A stretch of DNA of 64,000 nt from Turneriella sp942492915 (GTDB lineage: Bacteria; Spirochaetota; Leptospiria; Turneriellales; Turneriellaceae), in the NCBI GenBank assembly GCA_942492915.1, contig OW818662.1, forward strand, positions 1,922,001 through 1,986,000, read 5' to 3'. The first letter of the stretch is position 1. The number at the start of each line of letters is the position of its first letter. The translations under genes and the position numbers were made by a program. The notes under the pieces were generated by a model. That model saw only the letters and a program-made list of their open reading frames with translations, ran no database searches and was not told where the DNA came from. This document shows, piece after piece, positions 44,111 to 52,367 of the stretch.

Positions 44111-44761
44111 GAACGCTGCACCCCACTCGGTAAGGCTCGCGAGCACGCGGTCGGCCGCGGTGAGTTCGTGCGCGCTGTACGCGCCGGTAGCAACCGCAAT
44201 GCACTCGGCACCGGCAGCGCGTGCGCAGGCAATATCGTTCGGGGTGTCGCCGATAATTGTAATTGCGACATGCGCACCGAACTCAGCTGTCACCTGCTCG
44301 CGCGCGAAAACGCCGAGTTCAGTTCGCTCCACATGGTTATCACCGTAGAACCCGAAATCAAAGTGCCGCCACAGTGAAGCAAGTTTAAGTTCGCTGCCCC
44401 GCCGCGTGTTACCCGTCAGCAACCCAATGCGGATCTCACTCTGCGAGACCATCTCTGACACCAGTTCACCGGCCCCCGGCAGCACGAGCGCCGGTTTCTC
44501 TGCCAGGTTTGCCTCGAGGTAGTCATGGTACATCTGCGCCAGCCTGGTGATCGTCGCCGCATCGTGCGGCAGGTTCTGTTCGCTGAGCACGCGGCGAAAG
44601 AGACCCGCGTCGGTCATGCCGGCAAAGTCGCGCGTCTGCCACGGCAACTCGAATTGAGTGAGTTCGTACACCGCGCGCCGAAACGCCTTGCCACCCATGC
44701 CCTGCGCGCTGACCAGCGTGCCGTCGATATCAAAGAGAAAGACGCGTTTGATCTCAGCCAT
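44105..44761 (-). CDS. HAD-superfamily hydrolase (phosphoglycolate phosphatase-like)
   Basis: 218 residues. HAD motif I is LFDIDGTLVSA, motif II is the Thr in LLTGNTRRG, and motif IV is IIGDTPNDIACARAAG. The cap domain of four to five helices between motifs I and II matches the phosphoglycolate phosphatase-like subgroup. It starts directly at the end of the cytochrome gene (sharing base 44761). Substrate specificity cannot be told. Confidence 0.9.
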   Translation of the reverse strand: MAEIKRVFLFDIDGTLVSAQGMGGKAFRRAVYELTQFELPWQTRDFAGMTDAGLFRRVLSEQNLPHDAATITRLAQMYHDYLEANLAEKPALVLPGAGELVSEMVSQSEIRIGLLTGNTRRGSELKLASLWRHFDFGFYGDNHVERTELGVFAREQVTAEFGAHVAITIIGDTPNDIACARAAGAECIAVATGAYSAHELTAADRVLASLTEWGAAFS

Positions 44762-45105
44762 TACAGCTGTTCGATGTGGCGCACGAGCGCTTCAATTTCT
44801 TTTTGCGTAAGATGGTCTTTAAACGGGCGCATCTCGGTGCCCTTGCCTTCGGCAATTGTCTTCGCGATACCCGCGCGCATCTTGTCGCCGCCAAAAAAGA
44901 ACCCCATCTTCATGCCAAACGTGCCGAACTTGCGCATACCCTTGCCCGACCATTCTTCGGGCGGCTTACCGTCAATACCGTGACAGAAAGCGCACGAAGC
45001 CTGCCAGATATCGGCGGCGCGGTGGTCTTCGCTCGTCTTGATCTGGCGCGAGGCGCACGCAGACACCACAGCCACGATCAGCAGAATCAAGAACGAATAA
45101 CGCAT
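44761..45105 (-). CDS. Small c-type cytochrome lipoprotein
   Basis: 114 residues from ATG 45105. Signal with lipobox VVSAC, a single haem-binding motif SCAFCHG, and a probable axial Met in GTEMRPFKDHLT, followed by the C-terminal helix EIEALVRHI typical of class I cytochromes. Attached to a membrane facing the periplasm, it should carry electrons. The reading frame extends upstream to 45282 but that part is not secretory. Confidence 0.85.
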   Translation of the reverse strand: MRYSFLILLIVAVVSACASRQIKTSEDHRAADIWQASCAFCHGIDGKPPEEWSGKGMRKFGTFGMKMGFFFGGDKMRAGIAKTIAEGKGTEMRPFKDHLTQKEIEALVRHIEQL

Positions 45106-45166
45106 GCACACACAATCTGCCATTTGCCGCATTCGGTGGCAAGTGAATTCATCGCGCGCGCTTGGT

Positions 45167-45364
45167 CTATTTCTTTTGACCTGCGAGCAGATTTGCGAGC
45201 TTGCCCGCCCACTCTTCAAACAGCTTTTGCGCCTGTGCATATTCTCCTGGTTTCTCGTTCTGCGCCTTACGGTCGAGCTCATCCCATATTTGGGCTAACG
45301 ACTCACCGGCTTCTTGTTCGATATTTTTTGGATCTTGCACGGCGCCTCGCCGCAGAAAGTTCAA
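45167..45364 (-). CDS. Small soluble protein of unknown function
   Basis: 65 residues, mostly helical and charged (EQEAGESLAQIWDELDRKAQ, KLFEEWAGKLANLL). No signal, no recognised domain. It lies 61 bases upstream of the cytochrome gene on the same strand and its composition looks coding. It borders the transposase region, so its promoter may have been altered by the insertion. Moderately likely to be real. Confidence 0.5.
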   Translation of the reverse strand: MNFLRRGAVQDPKNIEQEAGESLAQIWDELDRKAQNEKPGEYAQAQKLFEEWAGKLANLLAGQKK

Positions 45365-45404
45365 ACCTGCAGGCCCGTTACCGGGCCAACCCGAACCCGA
45401 CGCA

Positions 45405-45440
45405 GGTTTTTGCGGGGTTTCGGGGTTAAATGTACTCGAG
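45405..45440. repeat. Left direct repeat of the tRNA-Leu 3' flank
   Basis: Imperfect copy of 46508-46542. GGTTTTTGCGGGG here matches GGTTTGCGGGGG there, and the last 12 bases AATGTACTCGAG are identical. Unlike the right copy it is not followed by a tRNA. Confidence 0.7.
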
Positions 45441-45527
45441 ATTTTTTCCGCCCAACCCCCGCAAGCACTTTCTATTTCGTATAAGTGTGACTCCGGGGTC
45501 AGGGTTGATTTCCCCTATTACACCGGT

Positions 45528-46553
45528 CTGACTATAGAGCTACTGTCCCGGTTTTACCCCAAGTACTGCTGCGGTGAACAGCTTAGCCAGGTAGATGGTA
45601 AGCGGCATCTGATGCTCCGCTGCCCGGAATGTCATAAACAGAAGAGCATGCTGGTGGGTACCCCGCTAGAGCAAATGAAACACCCGCTGTGGATGTTTTC
45701 CTATCTGGTGAAAGAAGCACAGGTCCGGTATCCGGCCGTGCTGACTACATCAGAGATAGGCCGGCGACTAGGCGTGTCCATGCACGGGGCTAAGTTACTT
45801 AAGCGCCGCATTCAACTCTTTGCATCCGATGTGTTACCCCGGATGAAAGAGAAGGTATATCAAGACCTTAAGACCGAATTCGCCGGATTCAATCTCCCCG
45901 ATGACCGGAATACAGACATTACAGAATTAGTAAGAGGCCGGGCTATACCGCAGACCGATGTTGTGGTGTTATATAGCTGTGCCGCTACTGCAAACAAAGG
46001 CCGGAAACGCTTTAAGAGAAAAGGACAGACCGCTTCGATATACCGGTCTGAATCCCTTGGCGGGGATCAGGTAGGCACTATGGTAAATACCTTTGCCCGG
46101 AAACAGGGACCGGTCTTCTATGATTCAGTAAGTGATCAGCAAGCATCCACTCTGAATCCGCTGTTGAAGAAGTTGATGCCGGTCTCCACTCCCCTATTCA
46201 CGGATATGGGTTACCGCGGCTTCCCCGGCCGCAATCACCGGATGGTTAATCACGGTGCCAGGTCTAAAGACAAGCGGTACCGGTACGCAAAGAATCGATG
46301 GAGCAAGAACGGTGTGCACTCTAATGTCGCTGAAGGTAAGAACTCTATACTGAAACGTTCATTCGGAGCTTATGTTTGGGTGAGACCGGAGAACTCCACA
46401 GCCTATCTGAACGAGTATTCGTTCTTTGCTAACTTACGTCACTTTGATTTGGATTCGTTGTTACCGAAGGCCAGTGTTGGTTCCCCGGTTGCGAAGCCTG
46501 CCCCCGCGGTTTGCGGGGGTCAGGGTTATCAATGTACTCGAGGGGGGACTTGA
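45528..46553 (+). CDS. IS1595-family-like transposase (start uncertain)
   Basis: About 341 residues. A zinc-ribbon half (YCCGEQ, then RCPECHKQ) and a small DNA-binding helical part (TTSEIGRRLGVSMHGAKLLK) precede the DDE-type domain: LFTDMGYRGF, RMVNHGARSKD, GVHSNVAEGKNSILKRSF and LNEYSFFANLR follow the ISXO2/IS1595 order. No normal start codon lies before the zinc ribbon: the first ATG, 45612, would cut it in half, and CTG 45528 is only a guess. The stop falls inside the tRNA-Leu gene on the other strand, so the original C-terminus may be lost. Confidence 0.75.
   Translation: MTIELLSRFYPKYCCGEQLSQVDGKRHLMLRCPECHKQKSMLVGTPLEQMKHPLWMFSYLVKEAQVRYPAVLTTSEIGRRLGVSMHGAKLLKRRIQLFASDVLPRMKEKVYQDLKTEFAGFNLPDDRNTDITELVRGRAIPQTDVVVLYSCAATANKGRKRFKRKGQTASIYRSESLGGDQVGTMVNTFARKQGPVFYDSVSDQQASTLNPLLKKLMPVSTPLFTDMGYRGFPGRNHRMVNHGARSKDKRYRYAKNRWSKNGVHSNVAEGKNSILKRSFGAYVWVRPENSTAYLNEYSFFANLRHFDLDSLLPKASVGSPVAKPAPAVCGGQGYQCTRGGT
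46508..46542. repeat. Right direct repeat overlapping the tRNA-Leu 3' end
   Basis: Pairs with 45405-45440. Its last 8 bases (46535-46542) are the acceptor end of tRNA-Leu on the minus strand. A palindromic stretch around 46501-46519 (CCCCCGC/GCGGGGG) may end the transposase or tRNA transcript. Confidence 0.7.
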
Positions 46554-46616
46554 ACCCCCACGGATTACTCCATACGCACCTCAAGCGTACGTGTCTACCA
46601 ATTCCACCACCCGAGC
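46535..46616 (-). tRNA. tRNA-Leu(GAG)
   Basis: 82 bases with a cloverleaf typical of class II tRNA. Acceptor GCTCGGG pairs with CTCGAGT (two G-U pairs), the D-arm is TGGTGGAATTGGTAGACAC, the anticodon loop CTTGAGG gives GAG, a long variable arm follows, and the T-arm is GGGGG-TTCAAGT-CCCCC. The discriminator is A and CCA is not encoded. It reads from the polA side toward the transposase. Confidence 0.95.
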
Positions 46617-46618
46617 GT

Positions 46619-46645
46619 TTTGCTCCGGTCTGCGACCGAAGCAAA
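46619..46645. repeat. Near-perfect hairpin upstream of tRNA-Leu
   Basis: Arms of 12 bases with one mismatch (TTTGCT/AGCAAA and CGGTC/GACCG) flank a TGC loop. It lies beside the larger palindrome at 46648-46689, in the gap between polA and tRNA-Leu. Confidence 0.75.
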
Positions 46646-46647
46646 TT

Positions 46648-46689
46648 TGCGTAACACCGGATGTGGCTAGCCACATCCGGTGTTACGCA
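46648..46689. repeat. 42-base perfect palindrome between polA and tRNA-Leu
   Basis: TGCGTAACACCGGATGTGGC and its exact complement are centred on CTAG with no loop. It is 27 bases past the polA stop and upstream of tRNA-Leu, and could end or process the polA message, although no T-run follows. Confidence 0.92.
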
Positions 46690-46715
46690 CAATGAGTTTG
46701 ACACACACCGTCAAG

Positions 46716-49604
46716 CTATCCTTTACATTCATTCCAGTTGCGACCGAACGCGCCCGAGACCTTCAGCGGCACTTTAAGCTCGAGGGCTGTTTCCATCGCA
46801 TGGCGGGCGAGCTTTTCGAGCCTGGCCTCTTCGCCGGGCGCGACCTCGAACAAGAGTTCGTCATGTATCTGCAGCACCATGCGCGAAGTAAGTTTCGCTG
46901 CGCGGATTTCCTGTTCAATCGAAATCATGGCCTTCTTGATCAAATCTGCCGCTGTCGACTGTACAGGGGTATTGATCGCCAGACGTTCGGCGGCTTCGCG
47001 CACAAAGCGGTTGGCGTTCTTGAGATCGCCGAGCGGCCTGCGCCGCCCGAACAGGTTTTCAGCATAACCCTTCTCGCGCGCCGAATCGATCACTTTCTGC
47101 ATGTACTTCTTGATTCCGGGAAATGCGGCGAAGTAGTTCGCCATCAGTTCTTTCGCCTCTGAGCGCGTAATCGAGAGATTGCGCGCGAGACCAAATTCGG
47201 TGACCCCGTAGACAATCGAGAAATTGAGTACTTTAGCCTGCGAGCGAAATTCAGCGAACTCTGCAATGGCTTTCATCTTTTTGAGATCCGCCTGATCGAC
47301 ATCGAACACGACCTCCCGGCCGGGCCCATCAAAACTGCCAGTCTTGGGGTTAAAGCGAGAACGAAAGAGCATGTAGGCGGCGCGGTCGTGAATGTCTTCG
47401 TCGTTCTGGTACGCGGCGATAAGATTGGCGTCTTCAGAAACGTGAGCCAGAATGCGCAGCTCGATCTGGCTGTAATCGAGACTCAAGAGCTTTTTGCCTT
47501 TCGCCGCGACGAATGCCTCGCGCAGGTGCGCGCCCTCTTCGCCTTTGACAGGTATATTCTGCAAGTTCGGATCTATACTCGAAAGGCGGCCGGTCGCCGC
47601 CGTCACCTGCGACAGGGAAGTGTGCACGCGCCCTGTCGTTTTACTCACGTGTTCGGGCAATGCTTCGACATACGTGCTCAGAAGTTTGGTGTAGAACCGG
47701 TAATCCAAAATCGGAGCGATCACCGGGTGCGCGTCTTTCAGCTCTTCGAGCACGCTCTGGTCGGTCGACATTGCTCCTTTTTCTGTCTTGCGCGAAGACT
47801 CGATCTGTAGTTTTTCAAAGAGTATGGTCTGCAGCTGCTTCGTCGAAGCGATATTGAACTCTTCACCCGCGTGTTTATAGATCTGTTTTTCTGCGGCGGC
47901 AATCTTCTTCTTATAGACCTTCGCAAGTTCTGCAAGGTGCGCCGCGTCGATCGAGACGCCAATGTACTCGATGTCGGCGAGCACTTTGGCGAGTGGCACG
48001 TCGATCTCGTGGTAGACTTTTTCGAGCTGCATCGCTTCTACTTTGGGCTTTAACGCATCGCGCAGCGCGAGCGTCACCTCGGCGTCTTCGCACGCGTAAA
48101 AGCTCAGGCGGTCTAATGGCACGGTGCCGATCGGCATGCGGCTCTTGCCCTTGCCGACGAGTTCGTCAAAGGTCACAGTCTTGTGCTGCAGGTAGTCTTC
48201 GGCAAGGTCGTCCATGTTGTGGCGGCGCACGTTGGGGTTGATCAGGTACGACATCAGCATCGTGTCGTCTGCATAGTTCTGCACGTCGATGCCCGCGCGG
48301 CGAAAAACCTGAATGTCGAACTTGATGTTCTGCCCGATTTTGCGAATCGCCGCGTTCTCAAGAAACACCTTGAGCAGAGGCAGTAATTTGGGCGCGTCGT
48401 CAGCATCAGCGTAATCGCCGTTGAGTGAAGCTTCGCCCCCGTTCGGCAGCGGCACGTAGGCACTGTGCAGGGTCCGGCCTTCAAACCAACCAAAAGAGAC
48501 ACCGAATATTTCGCTGTCATGAATATCGAGCCCTGTCGTCTCAGTGTCGACGCAGACTTCGCCGAGTTTCGACAGGCGGTTCAGCAGCGCTTCAAGCTCT
48601 GCAGCAGTTTTGACGACCGACATGTTCTGGCAGAACTTCACCGCACTCGCTTCAGCAGATTTCGCCGGCGAATTGCCGGTTGCCTCGCCCGGTGCAGTCG
48701 CAGCGGTGCCCGAGCCCTTTAGCAATTTCTCCCATTCGCTCGCGACAGTGTTAAACCCCCGCGTACGAAAGAGCGCTCCGCCTTCGGATGAAAGGTTGAT
48801 CAAGAGGTCGTCGGGCTTGACGGGCAGCTCGATGTCTTTGCGCAGCGTCACGAGCTTCTGCGAAGTGTACGCGTTGTCGCGGCTCGCTTCGAGCTTTGCC
48901 TTCAGGCCGTCGGGCTTGATTTTGTCGATACTCTTGTAAATCTTGTCTAGACTCTTGTAATCGGCGATCAGTTTCGCCGCGGTTTTTTCGCCGACCCCTT
49001 TGACCCCGGGCACATTGTCAGAGGCATCACCGACAAGAGCCATGTAGTCGGGTATCTGCTCGCGCGTCACACCGATCTTGTTTTTCACCCAGGCTTCATC
49101 GATTTCTTCAAACTCGGTCACACCTTTTTTCGAGCGCAGCAGTACCACGCCTTTATAGAGCATGTTATAGAGGTCTTTGTCGCCAGAGACGATTTCAATC
49201 TTATCGAATTCATCACGGTGCTGCTCGATCAGCGAGGCAATGGTATCATCGGCTTCGGCGCCTTCGATAATAACGGGCGGCAAATTCAACTCGCCGGCAA
49301 TTTTTTGCACGTCATCGATCTGCCGCCGCAGTTCATCGGGCATCGATGGCCGGTTGGCCTTATATTCGGGATAGAGTTCGTACCGCGGGTTGTGTTCGCG
49401 CCCCGGATCAAAACACAATAAGATGTGCGTCGGTTTACGGTCTGCAATCAGCCGCGCGACCATGCGAAAGAACCCGAAGACCGTCTCGGTCGCATTTCCC
49501 TGCGCATCGGTCAAATTCTGCCCGGCGAAGGCAAAGTGTGCGCGGTACGCCATGGCGTGTCCGTCGATGATAATCAGGGTGCTTTTTTGTTTTTTAGATT
49601 TCAT
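46716..49604 (-). CDS. polA: DNA polymerase I
   Basis: 962 residues in three parts. Residues 1-300 are the 5' nuclease (IIIDGHAMAYRAHF, EGAEADD, SGDKDL, GDASDNVPGVKGVGEKTA). Residues 325-530 are a proofreading exonuclease with all motifs intact: DTETTG, NIKFD and YACEDAE. The rest is the polymerase: ATGRLSSIDPNLQNIP, SLDYSQIELR, RSQAKVLNFSIVYG and IHDEL. The fingers carry an extra stretch of about 30 residues between DIHDRAA and RSQAK, and the usual NFG reads NFS. Used in repair and Okazaki fragment maturation. Divergent from a hydrolase gene. Confidence 0.95.
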   Translation of the reverse strand: MKSKKQKSTLIIIDGHAMAYRAHFAFAGQNLTDAQGNATETVFGFFRMVARLIADRKPTHILLCFDPGREHNPRYELYPEYKANRPSMPDELRRQIDDVQKIAGELNLPPVIIEGAEADDTIASLIEQHRDEFDKIEIVSGDKDLYNMLYKGVVLLRSKKGVTEFEEIDEAWVKNKIGVTREQIPDYMALVGDASDNVPGVKGVGEKTAAKLIADYKSLDKIYKSIDKIKPDGLKAKLEASRDNAYTSQKLVTLRKDIELPVKPDDLLINLSSEGGALFRTRGFNTVASEWEKLLKGSGTAATAPGEATGNSPAKSAEASAVKFCQNMSVVKTAAELEALLNRLSKLGEVCVDTETTGLDIHDSEIFGVSFGWFEGRTLHSAYVPLPNGGEASLNGDYADADDAPKLLPLLKVFLENAAIRKIGQNIKFDIQVFRRAGIDVQNYADDTMLMSYLINPNVRRHNMDDLAEDYLQHKTVTFDELVGKGKSRMPIGTVPLDRLSFYACEDAEVTLALRDALKPKVEAMQLEKVYHEIDVPLAKVLADIEYIGVSIDAAHLAELAKVYKKKIAAAEKQIYKHAGEEFNIASTKQLQTILFEKLQIESSRKTEKGAMSTDQSVLEELKDAHPVIAPILDYRFYTKLLSTYVEALPEHVSKTTGRVHTSLSQVTAATGRLSSIDPNLQNIPVKGEEGAHLREAFVAAKGKKLLSLDYSQIELRILAHVSEDANLIAAYQNDEDIHDRAAYMLFRSRFNPKTGSFDGPGREVVFDVDQADLKKMKAIAEFAEFRSQAKVLNFSIVYGVTEFGLARNLSITRSEAKELMANYFAAFPGIKKYMQKVIDSAREKGYAENLFGRRRPLGDLKNANRFVREAAERLAINTPVQSTAADLIKKAMISIEQEIRAAKLTSRMVLQIHDELLFEVAPGEEARLEKLARHAMETALELKVPLKVSGAFGRNWNECKG

Positions 49605-49693
49605 AGGTTAAGTTTTGTTCTTATGGCCGACTTGCCGGCAAAGAGAATAACAATTTACGCTCGCGTTTCACGCAAGCAAGCGCAAATAGGTTC

Positions 49694-50674
49694 ATGCGCA
49701 AGCTTATTGTAACCATTACCTTCGCAGCCGCCTCGCTGTTTTACGCCAGGGCGTATTGCAAACAAGCCGACCTGCAATATACCTACAGACCGCAACTCAC
49801 GGCAAAAACATTTGAAGCGTTTGCCGAACGCAACCGTAACTTTTCGCGCGCCATCGGCGTAGCCGAGCACAATACTGAAAAGCTGACAATCCACAATGAA
49901 AAGAAGGATAGTTTGGCGTTCTTGTACCTGCACGGCTTCGGAGCCACGCGCGGTGAAGGCGAAATAGTCGTTGAACAGCTCGCCGAGACTCTGGGCGCGA
50001 ACGCCTATTATGTGAGGCTGCCGGGCCACGGCCTGAATGCCGAAGCGCACGCCGCCGCAACCTTTGACCAGTATCTGAATGCCTGCGAAGAGGCTCTGTT
50101 GCATATGCCGCTGCTCGGTAAAAAGATCGTCATCATCGGCAGCAGTACCGGTTCGCTCATCGGCACTTACCTGGCAGTGAAGCACCCAAAGCTCGTGCAC
50201 GGGGCAATTTTGACAGCGCCGTTGTGGGATTTCGGAAACAAAACAACCCGGCTGCTGAATTTCCCCGGCGGCCTCGAGCTCGGCCAGCTGGCTCTCGGCA
50301 AAGAACGCGACGCAACCTGGAAAGAAGACCCTGAAAAGCGGCAGCACCCTGATTATTACCAGCACTGGCTCGCAAAACAAAAATTCTCAGCGGTCGTGAA
50401 CCTGAACAACCTGCGCCGCTTCATTGTCGATAAAGAAAGAATCAGAAACATCGAACCACCTGTCATGGTGATGATCTATTATAAAGATGAAAAGCACTTT
50501 GACGATACCGTCGATCTGAAAGTCATACGCGAATGGTTGCCGGTTCCCGGGAAATCGCAGAAGAATAAGCTCGTTGAAATCGCTGACGGCAACCACATTC
50601 TGCTAAGCGAATATGTGCGTACCGACAAGAAGACGATTGTGAAAGAGATCAAAAACTGGCTGGATCTTTTGTAG
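49694..50674 (+). CDS. Secreted alpha/beta serine hydrolase
   Basis: 326 residues with an N-terminal hydrophobic segment (LIVTITFAAASLFYARAY). The oxyanion loop is FLYLHGFGATRGEGE, the nucleophile elbow GSSTGS has Ser, and the catalytic His is in ADGNHILLSE. It resembles carboxylesterase/monoglyceride lipase-type enzymes. The stop TAG is part of the 36-base palindrome 50667-50702. Confidence 0.85.
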   Translation: MRKLIVTITFAAASLFYARAYCKQADLQYTYRPQLTAKTFEAFAERNRNFSRAIGVAEHNTEKLTIHNEKKDSLAFLYLHGFGATRGEGEIVVEQLAETLGANAYYVRLPGHGLNAEAHAAATFDQYLNACEEALLHMPLLGKKIVIIGSSTGSLIGTYLAVKHPKLVHGAILTAPLWDFGNKTTRLLNFPGGLELGQLALGKERDATWKEDPEKRQHPDYYQHWLAKQKFSAVVNLNNLRRFIVDKERIRNIEPPVMVMIYYKDEKHFDDTVDLKVIREWLPVPGKSQKNKLVEIADGNHILLSEYVRTDKKTIVKEIKNWLDLL

Positions 50675-50702
50675 GGGTAGGTTTAAACCTACCCCTACAA
50701 AA
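50667..50702. repeat. 36-base perfect palindrome over the hydrolase stop codon
   Basis: The arms of 18 bases have no loop and centre on TTTAAA (50682-50687). The outer TTTT/AAAA and G-rich stem give the look of a bidirectional intrinsic terminator. The TAG stop at 50672-50674 lies in the left arm. Confidence 0.92.
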
Positions 50703-50771
50703 CACTTACAAGAAATGCCAATTCGGTTTGACCGCCTGCGTGAAAACTGCGGCGTACTGTCAGGCAGAGAA

Positions 50772-51215
50772 ATGAAACGGGTTTTGTTTTTTATCCTCAC
50801 CTTCATCGCGTTAGGCTGCGGCACCAGCATACCGTTCGACCAGGAGTTCACGCTGAAGCGGCCCACGGGCCTTAATGTCGTCCCTCTCTCGGGCAAAAGA
50901 ATGGAAATTCAGTATTACGTGCAAAACCAGGAACAGACCTTCGACGGTTACAATCTGCTCATTGGCCGCGTGAGCATCGGCGACAGCGAAGTCTACAGCC
51001 TAGAACCCCTGACAATCAACGGCAGCGTACCGACATTCTTGCATTCAAGCAGCGAATTCAGCGTGAGCACTCTGCGCACCGTCATCATCGAACGCCTCAC
51101 AAATGTTTTGCCATTCGAAGCCGGGACTACGTATTTTTTCAGAATTCAGGCGCACTCGCGCAAGGGAGTGCGCTCTGAAGGGTCGAATGAGGTTCAAGTC
51201 ACGGCGTTGCCGTAA
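50772..51215 (+). CDS. Small lipoprotein with fibronectin-III-like fold
   Basis: 147 residues from ATG 50772. Signal with lipobox IALGC. The body is beta-rich with the order of an FN3 domain (PTGLNVVPLSGKRMEIQYYV, then TTYFFRIQAHSRKGVRSEGS and a final VQVTAL). No catalytic motif. It lies between two long palindromes and is convergent with fliY. Function unknown; probably structural or binding at the envelope. Confidence 0.75.
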   Translation: MKRVLFFILTFIALGCGTSIPFDQEFTLKRPTGLNVVPLSGKRMEIQYYVQNQEQTFDGYNLLIGRVSIGDSEVYSLEPLTINGSVPTFLHSSSEFSVSTLRTVIIERLTNVLPFEAGTTYFFRIQAHSRKGVRSEGSNEVQVTALP

Positions 51216-51223
51216 CAATAATC

Positions 51224-51266
51224 TGGCAGGTGGTTAAGCCACCTGCGGTGGCTTAACCACCTGCCA
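51224..51266. terminator. Bidirectional hairpin terminator between lipoprotein and fliY
   Basis: Perfect 20-bp arms (51224-51243 and 51247-51266) with a TGC loop at a convergent junction. It includes the fliY stop and last codons. No T-run, so termination is inferred from position. Confidence 0.7.
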
Positions 51267-52317
51267 TTCTCGCCATACGCTCAGCTGGACCGACGATGTC
51301 GGTTACGCGCACGCCGAAGTTTTCGTCGATGACCACGACCTCGCCGCGGGCGATCAACTTGCCGTTAACGAGCAGGTCGACCGGTTCACCGGCGAGTTTG
51401 TCGAGTTCGATAATTGAACCTTCACCGAGTGATAGAATTTCTTTGACGTATTTCTTCGTGCGGCCGAGCTCAACCGTGAGCGCCATCTGCACGTCGAGCA
51501 AGAGCTCGAGATTGGGCGGCAACTGCGCCGCGCCGCTGCCCTGCTGCAGGCTCGGAAAGTTGATCGGGTTGACCGAAACACCGCCACCCATACCACCACC
51601 GCCGCCTGCAGCGCCGCCAAAATCCATATCGAACGAAGCGCTTTGCGGAGCGCTCTGCGAACGGTTGGCTTTCGCCCAGCGTGAAGCTGACGAAGCATCG
51701 ATATAATGCGTCATGCGCGAACCGGGCATGCCCTCGACAGTAATGTTATACGCGATCTTGACGATGCCGCCCATGAACTGCGGCGCATCTGCAGCCGAAG
51801 CAAAGAGCTTCATGTCTGGCATTGAAGGCGAAAGCGATTCGTTGAATTTACCGCCGAGGCCGTTGGCGATCGACGAAACGATACTCTGCGACAGTTCAGA
51901 AAGCGTCGAAAGGTGCGCGTCGTTGATGTCGCCGCCTTCGTCGGTAGCTCCCATCATTGTCTGCGCGATGCGCCGTGCTATGTCTTTAGGGAAAACGAGC
52001 GCGGTCTGCGTCGAGCCCATCGAGATTTCTGCAATGACCCCGCCTTTTGGCAGTTCGGCCGCAATCTGGGCGGGTGAAATTTCGTCGACCTGTGCGTTCG
52101 AGATCTGCACATTCTTGCCGACCATCGCGCCGGCCTGAGAACCGGCAACCTGCATCGCGTCGTTGAACGCATCTGCGAGAAGCTCGCGTTCGGTTGGTGA
52201 AAGCCCACCGCCGTCAGACACAGCTGCGCCACCGCCTTTGCCGGCAGGAGCTGCCATGTCATCGGTGCCCATCAAAAGGGCATCAATTTCTTCCTGTGAT
52301 AATGAACCGTCACCCAT
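51253..52317 (-). CDS. fliY: Flagellar motor switch protein FliY/FliN type
   Basis: 354 residues from ATG 52317, chosen because GGAGG stands 7 bases before it. The N-terminus MGDGSLSQEEIDALL is the FliM-like CheY-P-binding peptide. Residues 45-240 are CheC-like (ELSQSIVSSIANGLGG), a Gly-rich linker follows, and the last 80 residues are the FliN/SpoA domain (LLDVQMALTVELGRTKK, ILSLGEGSIIELDKLAGEPV). It builds the C-ring and may dephosphorylate CheY-P. In spirochaetes it drives periplasmic flagella. It follows fliL. Confidence 0.93.
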   Translation of the reverse strand: MGDGSLSQEEIDALLMGTDDMAAPAGKGGGAAVSDGGGLSPTERELLADAFNDAMQVAGSQAGAMVGKNVQISNAQVDEISPAQIAAELPKGGVIAEISMGSTQTALVFPKDIARRIAQTMMGATDEGGDINDAHLSTLSELSQSIVSSIANGLGGKFNESLSPSMPDMKLFASAADAPQFMGGIVKIAYNITVEGMPGSRMTHYIDASSASRWAKANRSQSAPQSASFDMDFGGAAGGGGGMGGGVSVNPINFPSLQQGSGAAQLPPNLELLLDVQMALTVELGRTKKYVKEILSLGEGSIIELDKLAGEPVDLLVNGKLIARGEVVVIDENFGVRVTDIVGPAERMARMAGG

Positions 52318-52335
52318 AAATTCCTCCGAAAAGCG

Positions 52336-52362
52336 CAACAGAAGGGCTATGCCCTTCTGTTG
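52336..52362. repeat. 12-bp hairpin in the fliL-fliY gap
   Basis: CAACAGAAGGGC and GCCCTTCTGTTG flank a TAT loop between the fliL stop and the fliY ribosome site, on an mRNA that should read through. It may adjust the stoichiometry or stability of the two messages. Confidence 0.85.
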
Positions 52363-52367
52363 TCTTC

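Larger units (their letters stand above)
45405..46542 (+). mobile_element. IS1595-like element inserted at the tRNA-Leu 3' end
   Basis: The segment carries an IS1595-like transposase and is bounded by imperfect direct repeats, 45405-45440 and 46508-46542, that end in the same AATGTACTCGAG. That ending is the tRNA-Leu 3' end (complement) plus adjacent bases. A GGGGTCAGGGTT is also shared by 45495-45506 and 46516-46527. Exact element ends are not certain. Confidence 0.6.

Noticed and set aside
45201..45527. Upstream part of the transposase frame as coding sequence
   Set aside because: No similarity to transposases, Cys/Ser-rich, overlaps a better small gene on the minus strand and the left direct repeat.
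45405..46542. Small integrative phage or genomic island at tRNA-Leu
   Set aside because: Only 1.1 kb with a DDE-type transposase; no integrase, capsid or cargo genes.
49623..49712. Short frame beginning MADLPAKRITIYARVSRKQA, like the N-terminus of a serine recombinase
   Set aside because: Only 29 codons before a stop, no catalytic Ser context or further resolvase sequence, and it overlaps the start of the secreted hydrolase. Likely chance.
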